A model generated the notes under the pieces. That model did not search any database and had not been told where the DNA came from. It saw only the letters and a program-made list of their open reading frames with translations. This document shows, piece by piece, positions 9,214 to 20,232 of a DNA stretch of 64,000 bases. How positions within the stretch are numbered: position 1 is the stretch's first letter; each line of letters starts with the position of its first letter. A program made the translations under genes and the position numbers. Source of the DNA: Pseudomonadota bacterium (GTDB lineage Bacteria > Pseudomonadota > Alphaproteobacteria > Rhizobiales > Rhizobiaceae); contig JAEWLS010000026.1 of the NCBI GenBank assembly GCA_023457435.1, positions 1 to 64,000 of the forward strand. Direction: 5' to 3'.

Positions 9214-10380
9214 ATGCATCTGATTTCCAGCCGAGCCGAACTCATCGAGGCGGTCGACCGCCTCTCCAAGTCGGAATTCGTCACCGTGGACACCGAGTTC
9301 ATCCGCGAGACGACCTTCTGGCCGGAACTCTGCCTCATCCAGATGGCGACGCCCGAGCTCGCCGTGCTGGTCGATCCGCTGGCGCCAGACATGGACCTGA
9401 AGCCGTTTTTCGAGCTGATGGCCAACGAGCGCGTCGTCAAGGTCTTCCACGCAGCGCGGCAGGACATCGAAATCGTCTTCAACCTCGGCAATTTGCTGCC
9501 TCACCCGGTGTTCGACACGCAGGTGGCGGCAATGGTCTGCGGCTTCGGCGAGAGCGTGTCCTACGACCAGCTGGTGCAGAAGGTCACCGGGACACGGCTC
9601 GACAAGTCGAGCCGGTTCACGGACTGGCGCCGCCGGCCGCTGTCGGAACAGCAGCTCGAATACGCGCTGGCCGACGTGACCTACCTGATCGACGTCTACC
9701 TGCATCTCGCAGCCGAGCTCGAGCGCGAGAACCGCTCGCACTGGCTCAACGAGGAGATGGAGGTGCTGACGTCGCGCTCCACCTACGACCAGCACCCCGA
9801 CGATGCCTGGAAGCGCCTTAAGCTCCGCGTCCGCAAGCCGATCGAACTCGCGATCGTGCAGCAGGTCGCGGCGTGGCGCGAACGCGAGGCGCGCGAGCGC
9901 AACGTGCCGCGCGGGCGCATCCTCAAGGACGACGCCATCTACGAGATCGCGCAACAGGCGCCGAAGGATGCCGAGGCGCTCGGGCGCCTGCGTTCGACGC
10001 CGAGAGGCTGGGAACGGTCGTCCGCGGCAGCGGGTCTGCTCGCCGCGGTCAACCGCGCGCTGGCGATCCCGCGCGAGGAGCTGCCGCGCATGCCGAAGCA
10101 CGCCCAGCCCGCCGAAGGGAGCAGCGCTGCGGCGGAGCTTCTCAAGGTGCTGCTGCGCATGGTTGCGGAGGATCAGGGCGTGGCGCCGCGGGTTCTCGCC
10201 TCCAGCGACGAGATCGAAAAGATCGCCGCCTCGGGCGAGAACGCCGACGTCGGCGCGCTTTCCGGGTGGCGGCGCGAAGTGTTCGGTGAGAAAGCGCTGC
10301 AACTCGTCCGCGGCGAACTCGCGTTGAAATTCGACAAGCGCAAGATCGCCGTCTTCGAGACGAGTTTGGCAGCAGAATAG
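9214..10380 (+). CDS. rnd: Ribonuclease D
   Basis: A 388-residue 3'-5' exoribonuclease that trims tRNA precursors. The DEDDy catalytic motifs are visible: VDTEFIRE (residues about 24-31), FHAARQDIEIVF and YALADVTYLIDVY with the diagnostic tyrosine. An HRDC nucleic-acid-binding domain follows at about residues 210-290 (WREREARERNVPRGRIL). Length is normal. Confidence 0.95.
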   Translation: MHLISSRAELIEAVDRLSKSEFVTVDTEFIRETTFWPELCLIQMATPELAVLVDPLAPDMDLKPFFELMANERVVKVFHAARQDIEIVFNLGNLLPHPVFDTQVAAMVCGFGESVSYDQLVQKVTGTRLDKSSRFTDWRRRPLSEQQLEYALADVTYLIDVYLHLAAELERENRSHWLNEEMEVLTSRSTYDQHPDDAWKRLKLRVRKPIELAIVQQVAAWREREARERNVPRGRILKDDAIYEIAQQAPKDAEALGRLRSTPRGWERSSAAAGLLAAVNRALAIPREELPRMPKHAQPAEGSSAAAELLKVLLRMVAEDQGVAPRVLASSDEIEKIAASGENADVGALSGWRREVFGEKALQLVRGELALKFDKRKIAVFETSLAAE

Positions 10381-10416
10381 AGCCGGCTCCGAGCGCCGGT
10401 TCCGAGAGGCGGTGTA

Positions 10417-11208
10417 ATGAGCAGACCGGTCGTCGGCATCATCGGCAACAGCCACAAGATCGAGAACCGCTTCCTGGTGCAGGCGGCGGGCGAGCGGAAC
10501 ATGGCGGCGGTGGCGGAGGTGGTAAACGCGCTGCCGCTGGTATTCTCCGGCGACCCGCGTCTCACCGACATCCGCGACCTGCTCGACGTGGTCGACGGCA
10601 TCATCCTGACCGGGGCGCGCGCCAACGTGCACCCCCGACACTTCAACGTCGAGCCGAACGCACGGCACGAACCCTACGACGAGGAGCGCGACGCGGTTGC
10701 CCTGCCGCTGGTGCAGGCCTGCGTGGCGGAAGGGGTTCCGATCTTCGGCATCTGCCGCGGGTTCCAGGAAATGAACGTTGCCTATGGCGGCTCGCTGCAC
10801 CCCGAGATCCGCGAGATCCCCGGGCGCATGAACCACCGCATGCCGCGGCTGGAGAGCGGCGAGATCCATCCCGATCCGCAGGTGATCTTCGCTGACCGGC
10901 ACGAGGTGACGCTGGCGCCGAACGGCGACTTCGCGCGCATCCTCGGGCGCGACCGCATCCGGGTGAACTCGCTGCACGGACAGGGCATCCTCGAGCCCGG
11001 CAGCCGCGTGCTGATCGAAGGCACGGCAGAGGACTCGACGATCGAGGCGATCCGCATCGAGGGCGCCAAGAGCTTCGCGCTCGGCGTCCAGTGGCATGCC
11101 GAATACGACCCGCAGAGCAACGCCATCAACCGGGCGCTGTTCGAGGCGTTCGGGACTGCCGTGCGCGCGTTCCGCAGCGAGCGGCGCGGGATGAAGGGCG
11201 CGGCGTGA
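10417..11208 (+). CDS. Class I glutamine amidotransferase-like (peptidase C26) hydrolase
   Basis: A 263-residue protein of the gamma-glutamyl hydrolase type. The nucleophile cysteine lies in FGICRGFQEMN and the His-Glu pair in QWHAEYDPQSN; DGIILTGARANVHP is the oxyanion region. The closest known function is gamma-glutamyl-GABA hydrolase (PuuD) of putrescine breakdown, but no other puu genes are nearby, so only the family is certain. GAGAGG lies upstream of the ATG, 36 bp after rnd. Confidence 0.85.
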   Translation: MSRPVVGIIGNSHKIENRFLVQAAGERNMAAVAEVVNALPLVFSGDPRLTDIRDLLDVVDGIILTGARANVHPRHFNVEPNARHEPYDEERDAVALPLVQACVAEGVPIFGICRGFQEMNVAYGGSLHPEIREIPGRMNHRMPRLESGEIHPDPQVIFADRHEVTLAPNGDFARILGRDRIRVNSLHGQGILEPGSRVLIEGTAEDSTIEAIRIEGAKSFALGVQWHAEYDPQSNAINRALFEAFGTAVRAFRSERRGMKGAA

Positions 11209-11211
11209 CAG

Positions 11212-12729
11212 CTAGCCGGCCGCTACCGCCAGCTTGAGATCGAGACCCGTCACCTTTGCCAATGTGGCGACGCGACCTTCCGGCCGCTCGCCCATCAGGC
11301 CTGCCCGATCGGGCGGAATGAGAAGCGTGAAGGCCTTGTCGCCGCGCTTTTCCCATCTCAGGCGCGGAATCACGCCGGGCATCGAGGCGGTCAGCAGGTA
11401 GACCACGCGCATCATCGCACCGAGCAGCTTGGCGCGCTCGACGTAACGCGGCGTGGCCATGACGCGCATCTCCGGCGTGACCAGATCGTCATAGATCCCG
11501 TCATGGCGGAACATGTTGGTCAGCGCGATCATCGCGCGGCCGGGGTGATCGATGCCGATGAAGGACGCGTGGGCGATGATGTTGAGCGACTGCGTGCCAC
11601 GGTATTCCGGGTGCGCCCGCCAGCCGATGTCGGCAAGCAGGCAGGCAGCACGGCGGTAGCGCGCTTCGTCGGCGGTCTCGGCGATGCCGAAGGCGGCAAA
11701 GGTCTCGCCCGCCCAATCGGCGAGCTCGCGCGCATGCGTCGCCGAGCGGGCGCGCAGCACGGCGAGTTCGTCGGCTGCCGAAAGCAGCGGATCCTCTGCC
11801 TGCTGCTCCTGCGACAGGAGCTGGTAAAGATAGCCCTCCCGCACACCGAGCGCGGAGACGACGATCTTCGACGGCCTGGCGATGCGGATGATCTCCTGGA
11901 GCACGGCCGCGCCGTAGGGCAGCAGCGCGCGGCGGCTCTTGGAGATGCGTTCGATGCCGCGAATGCGGTCCGTATCGGCGCTCGCGACCTGGGCGAGGAA
12001 GTCCGCGGACGCATCGATGCCCATTTCGTAATGATGCATCACGTTGAGCGGATAGCCGGTCGCGTTCATGTGCAGGCGAGCGAGGTTTCGCCAGGTGCCG
12101 CCGACGGCGTAAAAGGTGCGTCCGGCGCATCCCGGCAGGAAGCTCGCACGCTTCAGCTCGCGGCGCGCGACCTTGGCGGCCTCCGACGGCGAGTTTTTGG
12201 TCAGATCCTGCAGGCGCAGTCCGCCGAGCGGCAGGGTTATGCCGTCACCGATATCGCGGCCTGCGACGTCGATCAGCTCGAGCGAGCCGCCGCCGAGATC
12301 GCCGGCGACGCCGTCCGCCGGATGGAAGCCGGAGATGACGCCAAGCGCGGAGTAGTATGCCTCCTGCCGCCCGGTGAGCACGCGGACCCTCGTGCCGAGG
12401 ATATCTTCGGCGCGGGCGATGAAGTCGGGGCCGTTCTCCGCCTCGCGGGCCGCCGCGGTGGCAATAACGTGGAGCGACTCGGCGCCGGCCTGCTCCGACA
12501 GAGCGCGGAAGCGGCGAAACTCCTCCATGGAACGCGACACGGCCTCGGCGTCGAGCTTGCCGGTGGAGACGATGCCGCGGCCGAGACCTGCCAGCATCTT
12601 CTCGTTGAAGAGCACCGTGGGCGAGCGGGCGATGCCTTCGTAGATGACCAGGCGAATCGAGTTGGAGCCGATGTCGATGATCGACAGCGGCCGGCGATCC
12701 TGAAGCCGGCCCTGAGATTCGACTATCAT
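11212..12729 (-). CDS. ppx: Exopolyphosphatase (Ppx/GppA family)
   Basis: A 505-residue enzyme that releases phosphate from polyphosphate ends. The actin-like ATPase fold is shown by [16 protein letters not shown] (residues about 17-32) and the second phosphate loop [12 protein letters not shown]; an HD-like helical C-terminal domain follows ([14 protein letters not shown]). Its ATG overlaps the ppk stop by 4 bases (ATGA), so the two opposing polyphosphate enzymes are translationally coupled. Confidence 0.95.
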   Translation of the reverse strand: MIVESQGRLQDRRPLSIIDIGSNSIRLVIYEGIARSPTVLFNEKMLAGLGRGIVSTGKLDAEAVSRSMEEFRRFRALSEQAGAESLHVIATAAAREAENGPDFIARAEDILGTRVRVLTGRQEAYYSALGVISGFHPADGVAGDLGGGSLELIDVAGRDIGDGITLPLGGLRLQDLTKNSPSEAAKVARRELKRASFLPGCAGRTFYAVGGTWRNLARLHMNATGYPLNVMHHYEMGIDASADFLAQVASADTDRIRGIERISKSRRALLPYGAAVLQEIIRIARPSKIVVSALGVREGYLYQLLSQEQQAEDPLLSAADELAVLRARSATHARELADWAGETFAAFGIAETADEARYRRAACLLADIGWRAHPEYRGTQSLNIIAHASFIGIDHPGRAMIALTNMFRHDGIYDDLVTPEMRVMATPRYVERAKLLGAMMRVVYLLTASMPGVIPRLRWEKRGDKAFTLLIPPDRAGLMGERPEGRVATLAKVTGLDLKLAVAAG

Positions 12730-14927
12730 GCGGCGGGCTGAGCCGCCTTCTTGCGCCGGCTCTGGCGCGCGATCCGCTTCGGCGCGTTGATCTTCAGAGC
12801 GTCTCCGCGGCCGGAAAGGCTGGGGTTCGTCATGAAATATTCCTGCGCGTTGAACGGCTCTTCGCCCTCATCCGGCACGATGCGCCGCGAGGTGCCGTCG
12901 GGCAATACCTCGAAGCTCTGCTGATTGTCCATGAGATTGCCGACCATGATCTGGCCGAGCACCTGCTCGTGCACCGTAGGATTGGTGATGGGGACCAGCG
13001 TCTCGACGCGGCGATCGAGGTTGCGCGGCATCATGTCGGCCGAGCCGATGTAGACGATGGCCTCGTCTGACGGGAGGCCGTGGCCGTTGCCGAAGCAGAA
13101 GATGCGGCCGTGCTCGAGGAAGCGGCCGACAATGGAGCGGACGCGGATGTTTTCCGACAGGCCGGGGACGCGCGGCCGCAGGCAGCATATGCCGCGCACG
13201 ACGAGATCGATCTCCACGCCGGCGCAGCTCGCGCCGTATAGCGCGTCGATGATCTCGGGATCGACGAGCGAATTCATCTTCATCCAGGTCTGCGCGGGGC
13301 GGCCGGCGCGCGCATGCTCAACCTCGTCGGCGATATGGCCGAGGATGCGCTTACGCAGGGTAAAGGGCGATATAGCCAGCCGCATCTCGTCGGTCGGCTC
13401 GGCATAGCCGGTGATGAAGTTGAAGACCTGCGCGACATCCCGGGCGATCTCGGGATCGCAGGTGAAGAAGGACAAGTCGGTATATATCCGCGCGGTGATC
13501 GGATGATAGTTGCCCGTGCCGAGATGGATGTAGCTGCGCAGCCGGCCGTCCTCGCGACGCACCACGGACGACATCTTGGCGTGGGTCTTCAGCTCGATGA
13601 AGCCGAAAACCACCTGCACGCCGGCGCGCTCGAGATCGCGCGCCCAGCGGATGTTGGCCTCCTCGTCGAAGCGCGCCTTGAGTTCGACCAGGGCGGTGAC
13701 CGACTTTCCGGCCTCGGCGGCATCGATCAGCGCGCGCACGATGGGGCTGTCGTTGGAGGTGCGGTACAGCGTCTGCTTGATGGCGACGACGTCCGGATCC
13801 ATCGCCGCCTGGCGCAGGAACTGGACGACGACGTCGAACGATTCGTAGGGGTGATGTACGATGATGTCCTTCTCGCGAATCGCGGCAAAGCAATCCCCTC
13901 CCCGGTCGCGGATGCGCTCGGGAAAGCGCGGGTTGTAGGGCTCGAACTTCAGGTCGTCGCGCGGGAGAGCGACGATCTCGGAAATCTGGCTGAGCGCCAG
14001 GGGGCCGGCGAGCACGCTGATGCGGTTCTGCGCCACGCCGAGTTCGCCGGCGACGAAGTCGCGCAGCATCTCGGGCATTTCCGATTCGAACTCGATGCGA
14101 ATCACCTGACCGCGGCGGCGGCGCTTCAGCGCCGTCTCGAACAGACGGACCAGGTCTTCCGCCTCCTCCTCCACCTCGATGTCCGAATCGCGGATCAATC
14201 GGAAAGTACCGGAGCCCTTGACCACGTAGCCGGGGAAGAGCCGGGCTATGTGGAGCTCGACCAGGTCCTCGAGCGCAATCAGCCGCATGGTCGAGCGGCG
14301 GTCCGGCAGGCGCACGAAGCGGCGCAGGGACGTCGGCAGCCGGAGCAGCGCGGTCATCTCCTCGCCGGTCTGCCGATGGGCAAGACGCAGCGCGATCGAG
14401 AAGCCGAGGTTCGGGATGAACGGGAACGGATGCGCCGGATCGATCGACAGCGGCGTCAGCACCGGGAAGACCGATTCGAGGAAATAGGCCTCGAGCCAGG
14501 CGCGGTCATCCTTGACCAGGCCGTCGAGCCGCACGACCTCGACGTGCTGCTTCTTCAGCAGGGCTTGAAGGTGCGAAAAGCTCTCCTGCTGCTCGATCTG
14601 CAGATGGCCGACCTCAACCAGGATCTGGTCGAGCTGCTCCTGCGGGGTGCGGCCGTCGGCGCTGCGGGTGGCGATGCCTTCGCGGACCTGGCCGGCAAGG
14701 CCGGCGACGCGCACCATGAAGAACTCGTCCAGATTGGTGGCGGAGATGGCGAGGAAGCGGACCCGCTCGAGCAGCGGATGGCTCTCGTTCTGCGACTGTT
14801 CGAGCACGCGGCGGTTGAACTGGAGCCACGAGAACTCGCGGTTGACGAAGCGATCGGGGCTCGGCTCCGCTGCAGCCCGGGTGACCGGCGTGGCGAACTC
14901 CGTATTGACCGGCTTGAGATCGTTCAT
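12726..14927 (-). CDS. ppk: Polyphosphate kinase 1
   Basis: A 733-residue enzyme that reversibly polymerises ATP gamma-phosphate into polyphosphate. The N domain begins with [19 protein letters not shown]. The phospholipase-D-like catalytic domains carry [11 protein letters not shown] and [17 protein letters not shown], which holds the HxK motif. The ATG at 14927 is chosen because GGAGG lies upstream at good spacing; 28 further codons upstream lack family similarity. It is first in the ppk-ppx operon. Confidence 0.95.
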   Translation of the reverse strand: MNDLKPVNTEFATPVTRAAAEPSPDRFVNREFSWLQFNRRVLEQSQNESHPLLERVRFLAISATNLDEFFMVRVAGLAGQVREGIATRSADGRTPQEQLDQILVEVGHLQIEQQESFSHLQALLKKQHVEVVRLDGLVKDDRAWLEAYFLESVFPVLTPLSIDPAHPFPFIPNLGFSIALRLAHRQTGEEMTALLRLPTSLRRFVRLPDRRSTMRLIALEDLVELHIARLFPGYVVKGSGTFRLIRDSDIEVEEEAEDLVRLFETALKRRRRGQVIRIEFESEMPEMLRDFVAGELGVAQNRISVLAGPLALSQISEIVALPRDDLKFEPYNPRFPERIRDRGGDCFAAIREKDIIVHHPYESFDVVVQFLRQAAMDPDVVAIKQTLYRTSNDSPIVRALIDAAEAGKSVTALVELKARFDEEANIRWARDLERAGVQVVFGFIELKTHAKMSSVVRREDGRLRSYIHLGTGNYHPITARIYTDLSFFTCDPEIARDVAQVFNFITGYAEPTDEMRLAISPFTLRKRILGHIADEVEHARAGRPAQTWMKMNSLVDPEIIDALYGASCAGVEIDLVVRGICCLRPRVPGLSENIRVRSIVGRFLEHGRIFCFGNGHGLPSDEAIVYIGSADMMPRNLDRRVETLVPITNPTVHEQVLGQIMVGNLMDNQQSFEVLPDGTSRRIVPDEGEEPFNAQEYFMTNPSLSGRGDALKINAPKRIARQSRRKKAAQPAA

Positions 14928-15082
14928 CCGCACCAACCTCCATGGCCTGCCCGACACGCGCACCTGGCAGCCATTTGCGACAATCTGATAACATGGCGCG
15001 GCGGCACGCAAGCGCAGGCGTCAACCCTTGCCCCGCGCGGCCCCACGGACTATCAGTCGCGCGACAGCGACGGGGACCAGAC

Positions 15083-15328
15083 ATGGCCGGACACGCCATT
15101 CCGCACTTCCAGAACGACGCGGGCCACGCGCGCGTCGAGATCGGCGTGAAGGAGTTCATGTGCGTCGGCGCAAGCGCGCCGTTCGACCACCCGCACGTGT
15201 ACCTCGACATGGGCGGCGACGACGAGAAAGTCTGCCCCTACTGCTCGACGCTCTATGTCTACAACGCGTCGCTGCATGCCGACGAGACGATCCCGGCGGG
15301 CGCGGTCCTGCACGATCACGCGGCATAA
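15083..15328 (+). CDS. Zinc-finger domain protein (CHCC type, NDUFS6-like)
   Basis: An 81-residue protein with a His/Cys zinc site: CVGASAPFDHPHVYLDM followed by KVCPYCSTLY. This CHCC pattern is shared with the mitochondrial complex I subunit NDUFS6 and with short alphaproteobacterial homologues, where a role in complex I is likely but not shown here. The ATG at 15083 is preferred since upstream codons (from 14942) look unrelated. A flavin monooxygenase follows 12 bp later. Confidence 0.85.
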   Translation: MAGHAIPHFQNDAGHARVEIGVKEFMCVGASAPFDHPHVYLDMGGDDEKVCPYCSTLYVYNASLHADETIPAGAVLHDHAA

Positions 15329-15340
15329 AGCGCTGCCGAC

Positions 15341-16567
15341 ATGGAGGTGAGCCGGCCGCGCCAGATCGTCATTGCGGGGGCCGGCATCGCCGGACTGACC
15401 GCGGCGATCGCCTTCGCGCGGCGCGGCTTCGCGGTCCAGCTCTACGAACAGAGCCCGCAGATGCCCGAATCGGGCGCCGGCATCCAGCTTTCCCCCAACG
15501 CCACACGGCTGCTCGACCGGCTCGGCGTCACGGAATATCTGCTGCCGGCGTCTGTGCGGCCGGAAAAGATCGTGCTTCGCGACGCAAGGCGCCAGAAGCT
15601 GCTGGCGGAGATCCCGCTCGGCGCGGCGGCCGAGGAGCGCTGGAAGGCGCCGTACCTGGTGGTGCACCGCGCCGACCTTCAGAGCGCGCTGGCAACGCGG
15701 GCGGCGCGCGACCCCGACATCCAGCTGATCACCGGGGCACGCGTCGGCGACGCGGCGCTCCACGCGCGCGGCGTGACCGTGTCGATCGACCGAAACGGCA
15801 CTATCGCGGAAAGCGTGCCGCTGCTGCTCGTCGGCGCCGACGGCGTGTGGTCCGCAGTGCGCAGCCTGGGACGCGGCGCGGCTCAGCAGCGCTTCACGGG
15901 GCAGTCGGCATGGCGCGCGATGATTCGGCGCGAGAGCAAGCTCGGCTCGACGCTCGCCGACATCATGCCCGCCCACCAGGTCAGCGTTTTTCTCGATCCG
16001 CGGTTTCACCTCGTGGCCTATCCGGTGCGAGGCGGCGACGCGATCAACATCGTGGCGATCGCCGCGTCGACGCATACGCGGCAGGGGCCGGCCGACAGCG
16101 CTCAACTGGCGCAGGCCATGCGCAACGTGCGCGGTCCGCTGGCCGAGGTGGTGGGCGCGGCAGGGCCGTGGACGATCTGGCCGATCCATGAGGTCGAACA
16201 GGGACTGGCCTGGACCGCGCATCAAGGCGCGGCGCTGATCGGCGACGCCGCGCATGCGATGTCGCCCTACGCAGCACAGGGGGCGGCGATGGCGATCGAG
16301 GACGCGGTGACGCTGGCCGAACTCGTGTTCCGTGCGCAGGGCGACCTCAGGACCGCGCTCGACGCCTATGAGAGGCTGCGGCGGCCGCGCGTCGAGAAGA
16401 TCGCCAAGCGCGGACTGTTCAACAAGCGGATGTGGAATGCCGGCGGGTTCACGCGGCTCGGGCGCAACTTGGTCCTGAAGCGGCGGCCGGCGGAAAAGCT
16501 GCTCGCCGACCTCGACTGGATATATGCCTACGACGCGATGGCGGAAACCGCGCCGGCCGCGCAATGA
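15341..16567 (+). CDS. FAD-dependent monooxygenase (salicylate hydroxylase-like)
   Basis: A 408-residue class A flavoprotein hydroxylase. It shows the dinucleotide-binding GxGxxG in VIAGAGIAGLTAAIAF, the DG-type LVGADGVWSAVR, and the FAD ribityl GDAAHAMSPYAAQGAAM motif near residue 300. Members hydroxylate aromatic rings using NAD(P)H and oxygen. The substrate is unknown and no aromatic catabolism genes are nearby. Confidence 0.85.
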   Translation: MEVSRPRQIVIAGAGIAGLTAAIAFARRGFAVQLYEQSPQMPESGAGIQLSPNATRLLDRLGVTEYLLPASVRPEKIVLRDARRQKLLAEIPLGAAAEERWKAPYLVVHRADLQSALATRAARDPDIQLITGARVGDAALHARGVTVSIDRNGTIAESVPLLLVGADGVWSAVRSLGRGAAQQRFTGQSAWRAMIRRESKLGSTLADIMPAHQVSVFLDPRFHLVAYPVRGGDAINIVAIAASTHTRQGPADSAQLAQAMRNVRGPLAEVVGAAGPWTIWPIHEVEQGLAWTAHQGAALIGDAAHAMSPYAAQGAAMAIEDAVTLAELVFRAQGDLRTALDAYERLRRPRVEKIAKRGLFNKRMWNAGGFTRLGRNLVLKRRPAEKLLADLDWIYAYDAMAETAPAAQ

Positions 16568-16932
16568 GGCGGCTTTTCCTGTTCCTGATCGCAGGCGCCG
16601 CGGGCTTCGCCGTCGATCTCGGGGCCCTGTCCGCGCTGATCTCGGCAGGGGCGGACCCATACTCCGCGCGCGCGGTGTCGTTCCTGCTGGCGGTCGTCAC
16701 CACCTACCTGATCAACGCCACGCAGACGTTTCGCGCGCGCGACAGGATCGGAATCGGAAGCTTCCTGCTTTACATCGCGGCCAGCCTCGGCGGGTTGGCG
16801 ACCAATCTGATCGTCTATGTCGCGGCAGTGGCGAACGGGCTCTCGCCGCAGATCGCTCTGGCAATCGCCAGCGCCGCGGCGCTGACGGTGAACTTCTTCG
16901 GCTACGGCAAGGTCTTCGCCCGCCGCCGGTAA
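16564..16932 (+). CDS. GtrA-like membrane protein
   Basis: A 122-residue protein with four transmembrane helices (LFLFLIAGAAGFAVDLGAL, AVSFLLAVVTTYLINA, FLLYIAASLGGLATNLIVY, IALAIASAAALTVNFFGYG). The phenylalanine-asparagine signature TVNFFGYGKVF near the end is typical of GtrA proteins, which are linked to translocation of polyprenyl-phosphate sugars. The ATG overlaps the monooxygenase stop (ATGA). A second GtrA gene lies at 32212..32610 in the glycan region. Confidence 0.85.
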   Translation: MRRLFLFLIAGAAGFAVDLGALSALISAGADPYSARAVSFLLAVVTTYLINATQTFRARDRIGIGSFLLYIAASLGGLATNLIVYVAAVANGLSPQIALAIASAAALTVNFFGYGKVFARRR

Positions 16933-16940
16933 TGCATGCG

Positions 16941-17744
16941 TCAGTGCAGGATCTGGCTGAGGAACAGCTTGGTGCGCTCGTGCTGCGGGTTGTCGAAGAA
17001 CTGGTCGGGGGTGTTCTGCTCGACGATCTGGCCCTGGTCCATGAAGATGACGCGGTTCGCGACCTGACGGGCGAAGCCCATCTCGTGCGTGACGCACAGC
17101 ATGGTCATCCCCTCCTCGGCGAGGCCGACCATCGTTTCCAGGACTTCCTTGATCATCTCCGGATCGAGCGCCGAGGTCGGCTCGTCGAACAGCATGATGC
17201 GCGGGTTCATGCACAGCGAGCGCGCGATGGCGACGCGCTGCTGCTGGCCGCCGGAGAGCTGCCCCGGGTATTTGTGCGCCTGTTCCGGGATCTTCACGCG
17301 CTCGAGGAAGTGCATGGCCTGCTCCTCGGCCTGCTTCTTCGGCACCTTGCGCACCCAGATCGGCGCCAGCGTGCAATTTTCGAGGATGGTCAGATGCGGG
17401 AACAGGTTGAAGTGCTGGAACACCATGCCGACCTCGCGGCGCACCTCGTCGATCTTCTTCAGATCGTTGGTGAGCTCTATGCCGTCGACGACGATCCTGC
17501 CCTTCTGGTGCTCTTCGAGGCGGTTGATGCAGCGGATCATCGTCGACTTGCCCGAGCCGGACGGCCCGGCGATGACGATACGCTCGCCGCGCATGACCTT
17601 CAGGTTGATGTCCTTCAGCACGTGGAAGTCGCCATACCACTTGTGCATGTTGACGATCTCGACCGCGACGTCGGTCTCGGAGACCTGCATCTTCGAGCGG
17701 TCGACCGCGATCTCGTCCGCGGCGACGGCGTTCTCTAGTGCCAT
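16941..17744 (-). CDS. aapP: General L-amino acid ABC transporter ATPase
   Basis: A 267-residue ATPase of the polar amino-acid uptake family. Walker A is [10 protein letters not shown], the signature [15 protein letters not shown] and Walker [13 protein letters not shown]. An N-terminal extension of about 30 residues precedes the core start [11 protein letters not shown]. It is last in the aapJQMP operon, 59 bp after the second permease. Confidence 0.95.
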   Translation of the reverse strand: MALENAVAADEIAVDRSKMQVSETDVAVEIVNMHKWYGDFHVLKDINLKVMRGERIVIAGPSGSGKSTMIRCINRLEEHQKGRIVVDGIELTNDLKKIDEVRREVGMVFQHFNLFPHLTILENCTLAPIWVRKVPKKQAEEQAMHFLERVKIPEQAHKYPGQLSGGQQQRVAIARSLCMNPRIMLFDEPTSALDPEMIKEVLETMVGLAEEGMTMLCVTHEMGFARQVANRVIFMDQGQIVEQNTPDQFFDNPQHERTKLFLSQILH

Positions 17745-17803
17745 TAGACCTTCCCCTTAGTCCCCGCGCGGCGCGTTTTCGCGCTCGTCGCCCATTAAAC
17801 CCG

Positions 17804-18961
17804 TCAGCGTTTGTGCCCGGTGTCGAGCCTGCGCTCCATGAACAGCGAGTAGCGCGACATCGAGAAGCAGAAGATCCAGAACACGAAGCCGGCGAAGACG
17901 AGCCCCGTCATCGCCGTCTGCGGCGTCGCCCAGTTGGCATCGGAGAAGCTCTGCCGGACGATGCCGAGCAGGTCGAACATGCCGATGATCGACACCAGGC
18001 TGGTGTCCTTGAACAGACCGATAAAGGTGTTGACGATGCCTGGGATGACCAGCTTCAGCGCCTGCGGCAGCACGATCAGCACCATCTTCTGCCAGTAGCC
18101 GAGGCCGAGCGAATCGGCGCCTTCGTACTGGCCCTTCGGAATGGCTTGCAGCCCGCCGCGCACGACTTCGGCCATGTAGGCGGAGGCGAACAAGGACACG
18201 CCGACCAGCGCGCGCAGGAACTTGTCGAAGTTCACGCCCGCCGGCAGGAACAGCGGGAACATGACGCTGGCCATGAACAGCACGGTGACCAGCGGCACGC
18301 CGCGCACCGCCTCGATGAAGATGACGCACAGCATCTTGACCACCGGCATCTTGGACCGGCGCCCAAGCGCCAGCACGATGCCGAACGGCAGGGACACGGC
18401 GATGCCGACGAAGGACAGAACCAGCGTGACCAGCAGGCCGCCCCACAGCGAGGTCTCGACATAGTCGAGGCCGAACCAGCCGCCGACCAGGAGGAAGAAG
18501 GCGACGATCGGGAAGACCACGAAGAAGAGCAGCGCATTCAGCGCCTTCTTCGGCACGTTCGGGATGGCGAGCGGCACGAACAGCGCGACGAAGAGCACGG
18601 CCACCAGCATCACCCGCCAGCGCTCGTCGATGGGGTAGCGGCCGAACATGAAGCTCTGGAACTTGGCGCCGACGAAGGCCCAGCACGCGCCGGACCAGCC
18701 CTCGGGCTGAGAGCCGCCCTGCGCCGCGGTGAGGCAGGCGGTGCGGTCGACGCCGGTGAACTGCGCGCTGAACAGCGTCCAGTTGAGGATCGGCGGCAGC
18801 AGCAGCGCGACGATGACGAGCCCGACGATCGTCAGAACGATATCCGCTGGCGTCGCGAACAGGCTGCGATGCGCCCAGCGCAGCAGGCCGCGCTCGCCGG
18901 CAGGTGCCGGCTGAGCGGCGATCATCTCGGCGCGGACGAAGGAGAGGTCGTGTTCCTGCAT
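17804..18961 (-). CDS. aapM: General L-amino acid ABC transporter permease
   Basis: A 385-residue inner-membrane permease. The long N-terminal part has extra helices typical of AapM, then the core His/Glu/Gln permease domain with its EAA-like loop ([22 protein letters not shown]). It pairs with AapQ. The ATG is 11 bp after the aapQ stop. Confidence 0.95.
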   Translation of the reverse strand: MQEHDLSFVRAEMIAAQPAPAGERGLLRWAHRSLFATPADIVLTIVGLVIVALLLPPILNWTLFSAQFTGVDRTACLTAAQGGSQPEGWSGACWAFVGAKFQSFMFGRYPIDERWRVMLVAVLFVALFVPLAIPNVPKKALNALLFFVVFPIVAFFLLVGGWFGLDYVETSLWGGLLVTLVLSFVGIAVSLPFGIVLALGRRSKMPVVKMLCVIFIEAVRGVPLVTVLFMASVMFPLFLPAGVNFDKFLRALVGVSLFASAYMAEVVRGGLQAIPKGQYEGADSLGLGYWQKMVLIVLPQALKLVIPGIVNTFIGLFKDTSLVSIIGMFDLLGIVRQSFSDANWATPQTAMTGLVFAGFVFWIFCFSMSRYSLFMERRLDTGHKR

Positions 18962-18972
18962 GACGTACGCCC

Positions 18973-20163
18973 CTACCGCTCGACCAGCGCCATCTTGGCG
19001 TTGAACCAGTTCATGAACAGCGACGTGGCGATCGACAGCGAGAGGTAGACCAGCATCCAGATCAGCACGATCTCGATGGCCTGGCCGGTCTGGTTGAGGA
19101 TCGTGCCGCCGATCGCGACGAGGTCCGGGTAGCCGACCGCGACCGCCAGCGACGAGTTCTTCGTCAGGTTGAGATACTGGCTGGTCAGCGGCGGAATGAC
19201 GATGCGCATGGCCTGCGGCACGACGACAAGGCGCAGCAACTGCCGCGGGCGGAGGCCCAGCGCGGAGGAAGCCTCGGTCTGGCCGTGCGGCACGCCCTTG
19301 ATGCCGGCGCGCACGATCTCAGCGATGAAGGCGGCGGTGTAGAAGGACAGAGCGAGATAGAGGGCGATGAACTCCGGCTTCACAGTGAGGCCGCCGGTCA
19401 GGTTGAAGGTCGACTGCGTCGGCACTTCGAAGGATAGCGGGAAACCGGTGACGACATAGGCGAGCAGCGGCAGCCCGAGGATCAGGCCGAGGCTCGTCCA
19501 CAGCACGGGAAAGGTCTGGCCGGTGGCCATCTGGCGGGCGCGGGCACGGCGCGCCACGAAGATGCTCATGGCTATGGCGAGGATGAGCGCGACGCCGATC
19601 AGCCAGGCGCCCTCGCCCCAGAGCGCCTTCGGCATGTAGAGGCCGCGGCTGTTGAGGTACGTCGAGAACGGCATCTCGATGGAGTTGCGCGGCGCCGGCA
19701 GGACGGACAGGACGCCGAGATACCAGAAGAAGATGACCAGCAGCGGCGGGATGTTGCGGAACACCTCGACGTAGACCGTGCAGATGCGCGAGATCAGCCA
19801 GTTGCGCGACAGGCGGCCGACGCCGACCAGGAAGCCGATGATCGTCGCCGTGACGATGCCGGTGATCGCGATGACGATGGTGTTTATGAAGCCGACGATC
19901 AGCGCCTTCCCGAAGGTGTCGTTGAGGTCGTAGCCGATGAGAGAGATCGAGATGTCGAAGCCGGCGCGGCTGCTCATGAAGTCGAAGCCGGAGGCGATGT
20001 TGGCGCGCCGCAGGTTCTCCATCGTGTTGGCGACGATGAACCAGACGCCGAACACGAGCAGCGCGACGACGACGACCTGGACGATGATGCTGCGGACCTT
20101 GGGGTCGTTCAGGAAGGCGGCCCGTGCGGGCTCGACGTGGGGAAGCGTTTCCTGCGAAGCCAT
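18973..20163 (-). CDS. aapQ: General L-amino acid ABC transporter permease
   Basis: A 396-residue inner-membrane permease with an N-terminal hydrophobic anchor ([19 protein letters not shown]), a long periplasmic part, and the conserved coupling loop [20 protein letters not shown] near residue 300. AAGGAC lies ahead of the ATG. It forms the channel with AapM and is separated from aapJ by a strong hairpin. Confidence 0.95.
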   Translation of the reverse strand: MASQETLPHVEPARAAFLNDPKVRSIIVQVVVVALLVFGVWFIVANTMENLRRANIASGFDFMSSRAGFDISISLIGYDLNDTFGKALIVGFINTIVIAITGIVTATIIGFLVGVGRLSRNWLISRICTVYVEVFRNIPPLLVIFFWYLGVLSVLPAPRNSIEMPFSTYLNSRGLYMPKALWGEGAWLIGVALILAIAMSIFVARRARARQMATGQTFPVLWTSLGLILGLPLLAYVVTGFPLSFEVPTQSTFNLTGGLTVKPEFIALYLALSFYTAAFIAEIVRAGIKGVPHGQTEASSALGLRPRQLLRLVVVPQAMRIVIPPLTSQYLNLTKNSSLAVAVGYPDLVAIGGTILNQTGQAIEIVLIWMLVYLSLSIATSLFMNWFNAKMALVER

Positions 20164-20186
20164 CCGAAGTCCTTGAGCGAGGAGTT

Positions 20187-20211
20187 GGCGGGGCGGACTG
20201 GCCGCCCCGCC
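20187..20211 (-). terminator. Stem-loop between aapJ and aapQ
   Basis: A perfect 10-bp GC stem (GGCGGGGCGG / CCGCCCCGCC) with a five-base loop and no T tract, in the 69-bp gap between aapJ and aapQ. Such hairpins usually protect or end the abundant binding-protein message while letting some transcription continue to the permeases. That function is inference here. Confidence 0.65.
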
Positions 20212-20232
20212 GGATCGTTCAGCGAACCGCGA

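Noticed and set aside
7927..11097. A 1056-codon open frame on the minus strand
   Set aside because: It lies antisense to the MFS, rnd and amidotransferase-like genes, which have clear motifs. The translated product is Arg/His/Asp-rich, as expected of a shadow frame.
13314..15149. A 611-codon open frame on the plus strand
   Set aside because: It is antisense to polyphosphate kinase, whose catalytic motifs are intact.
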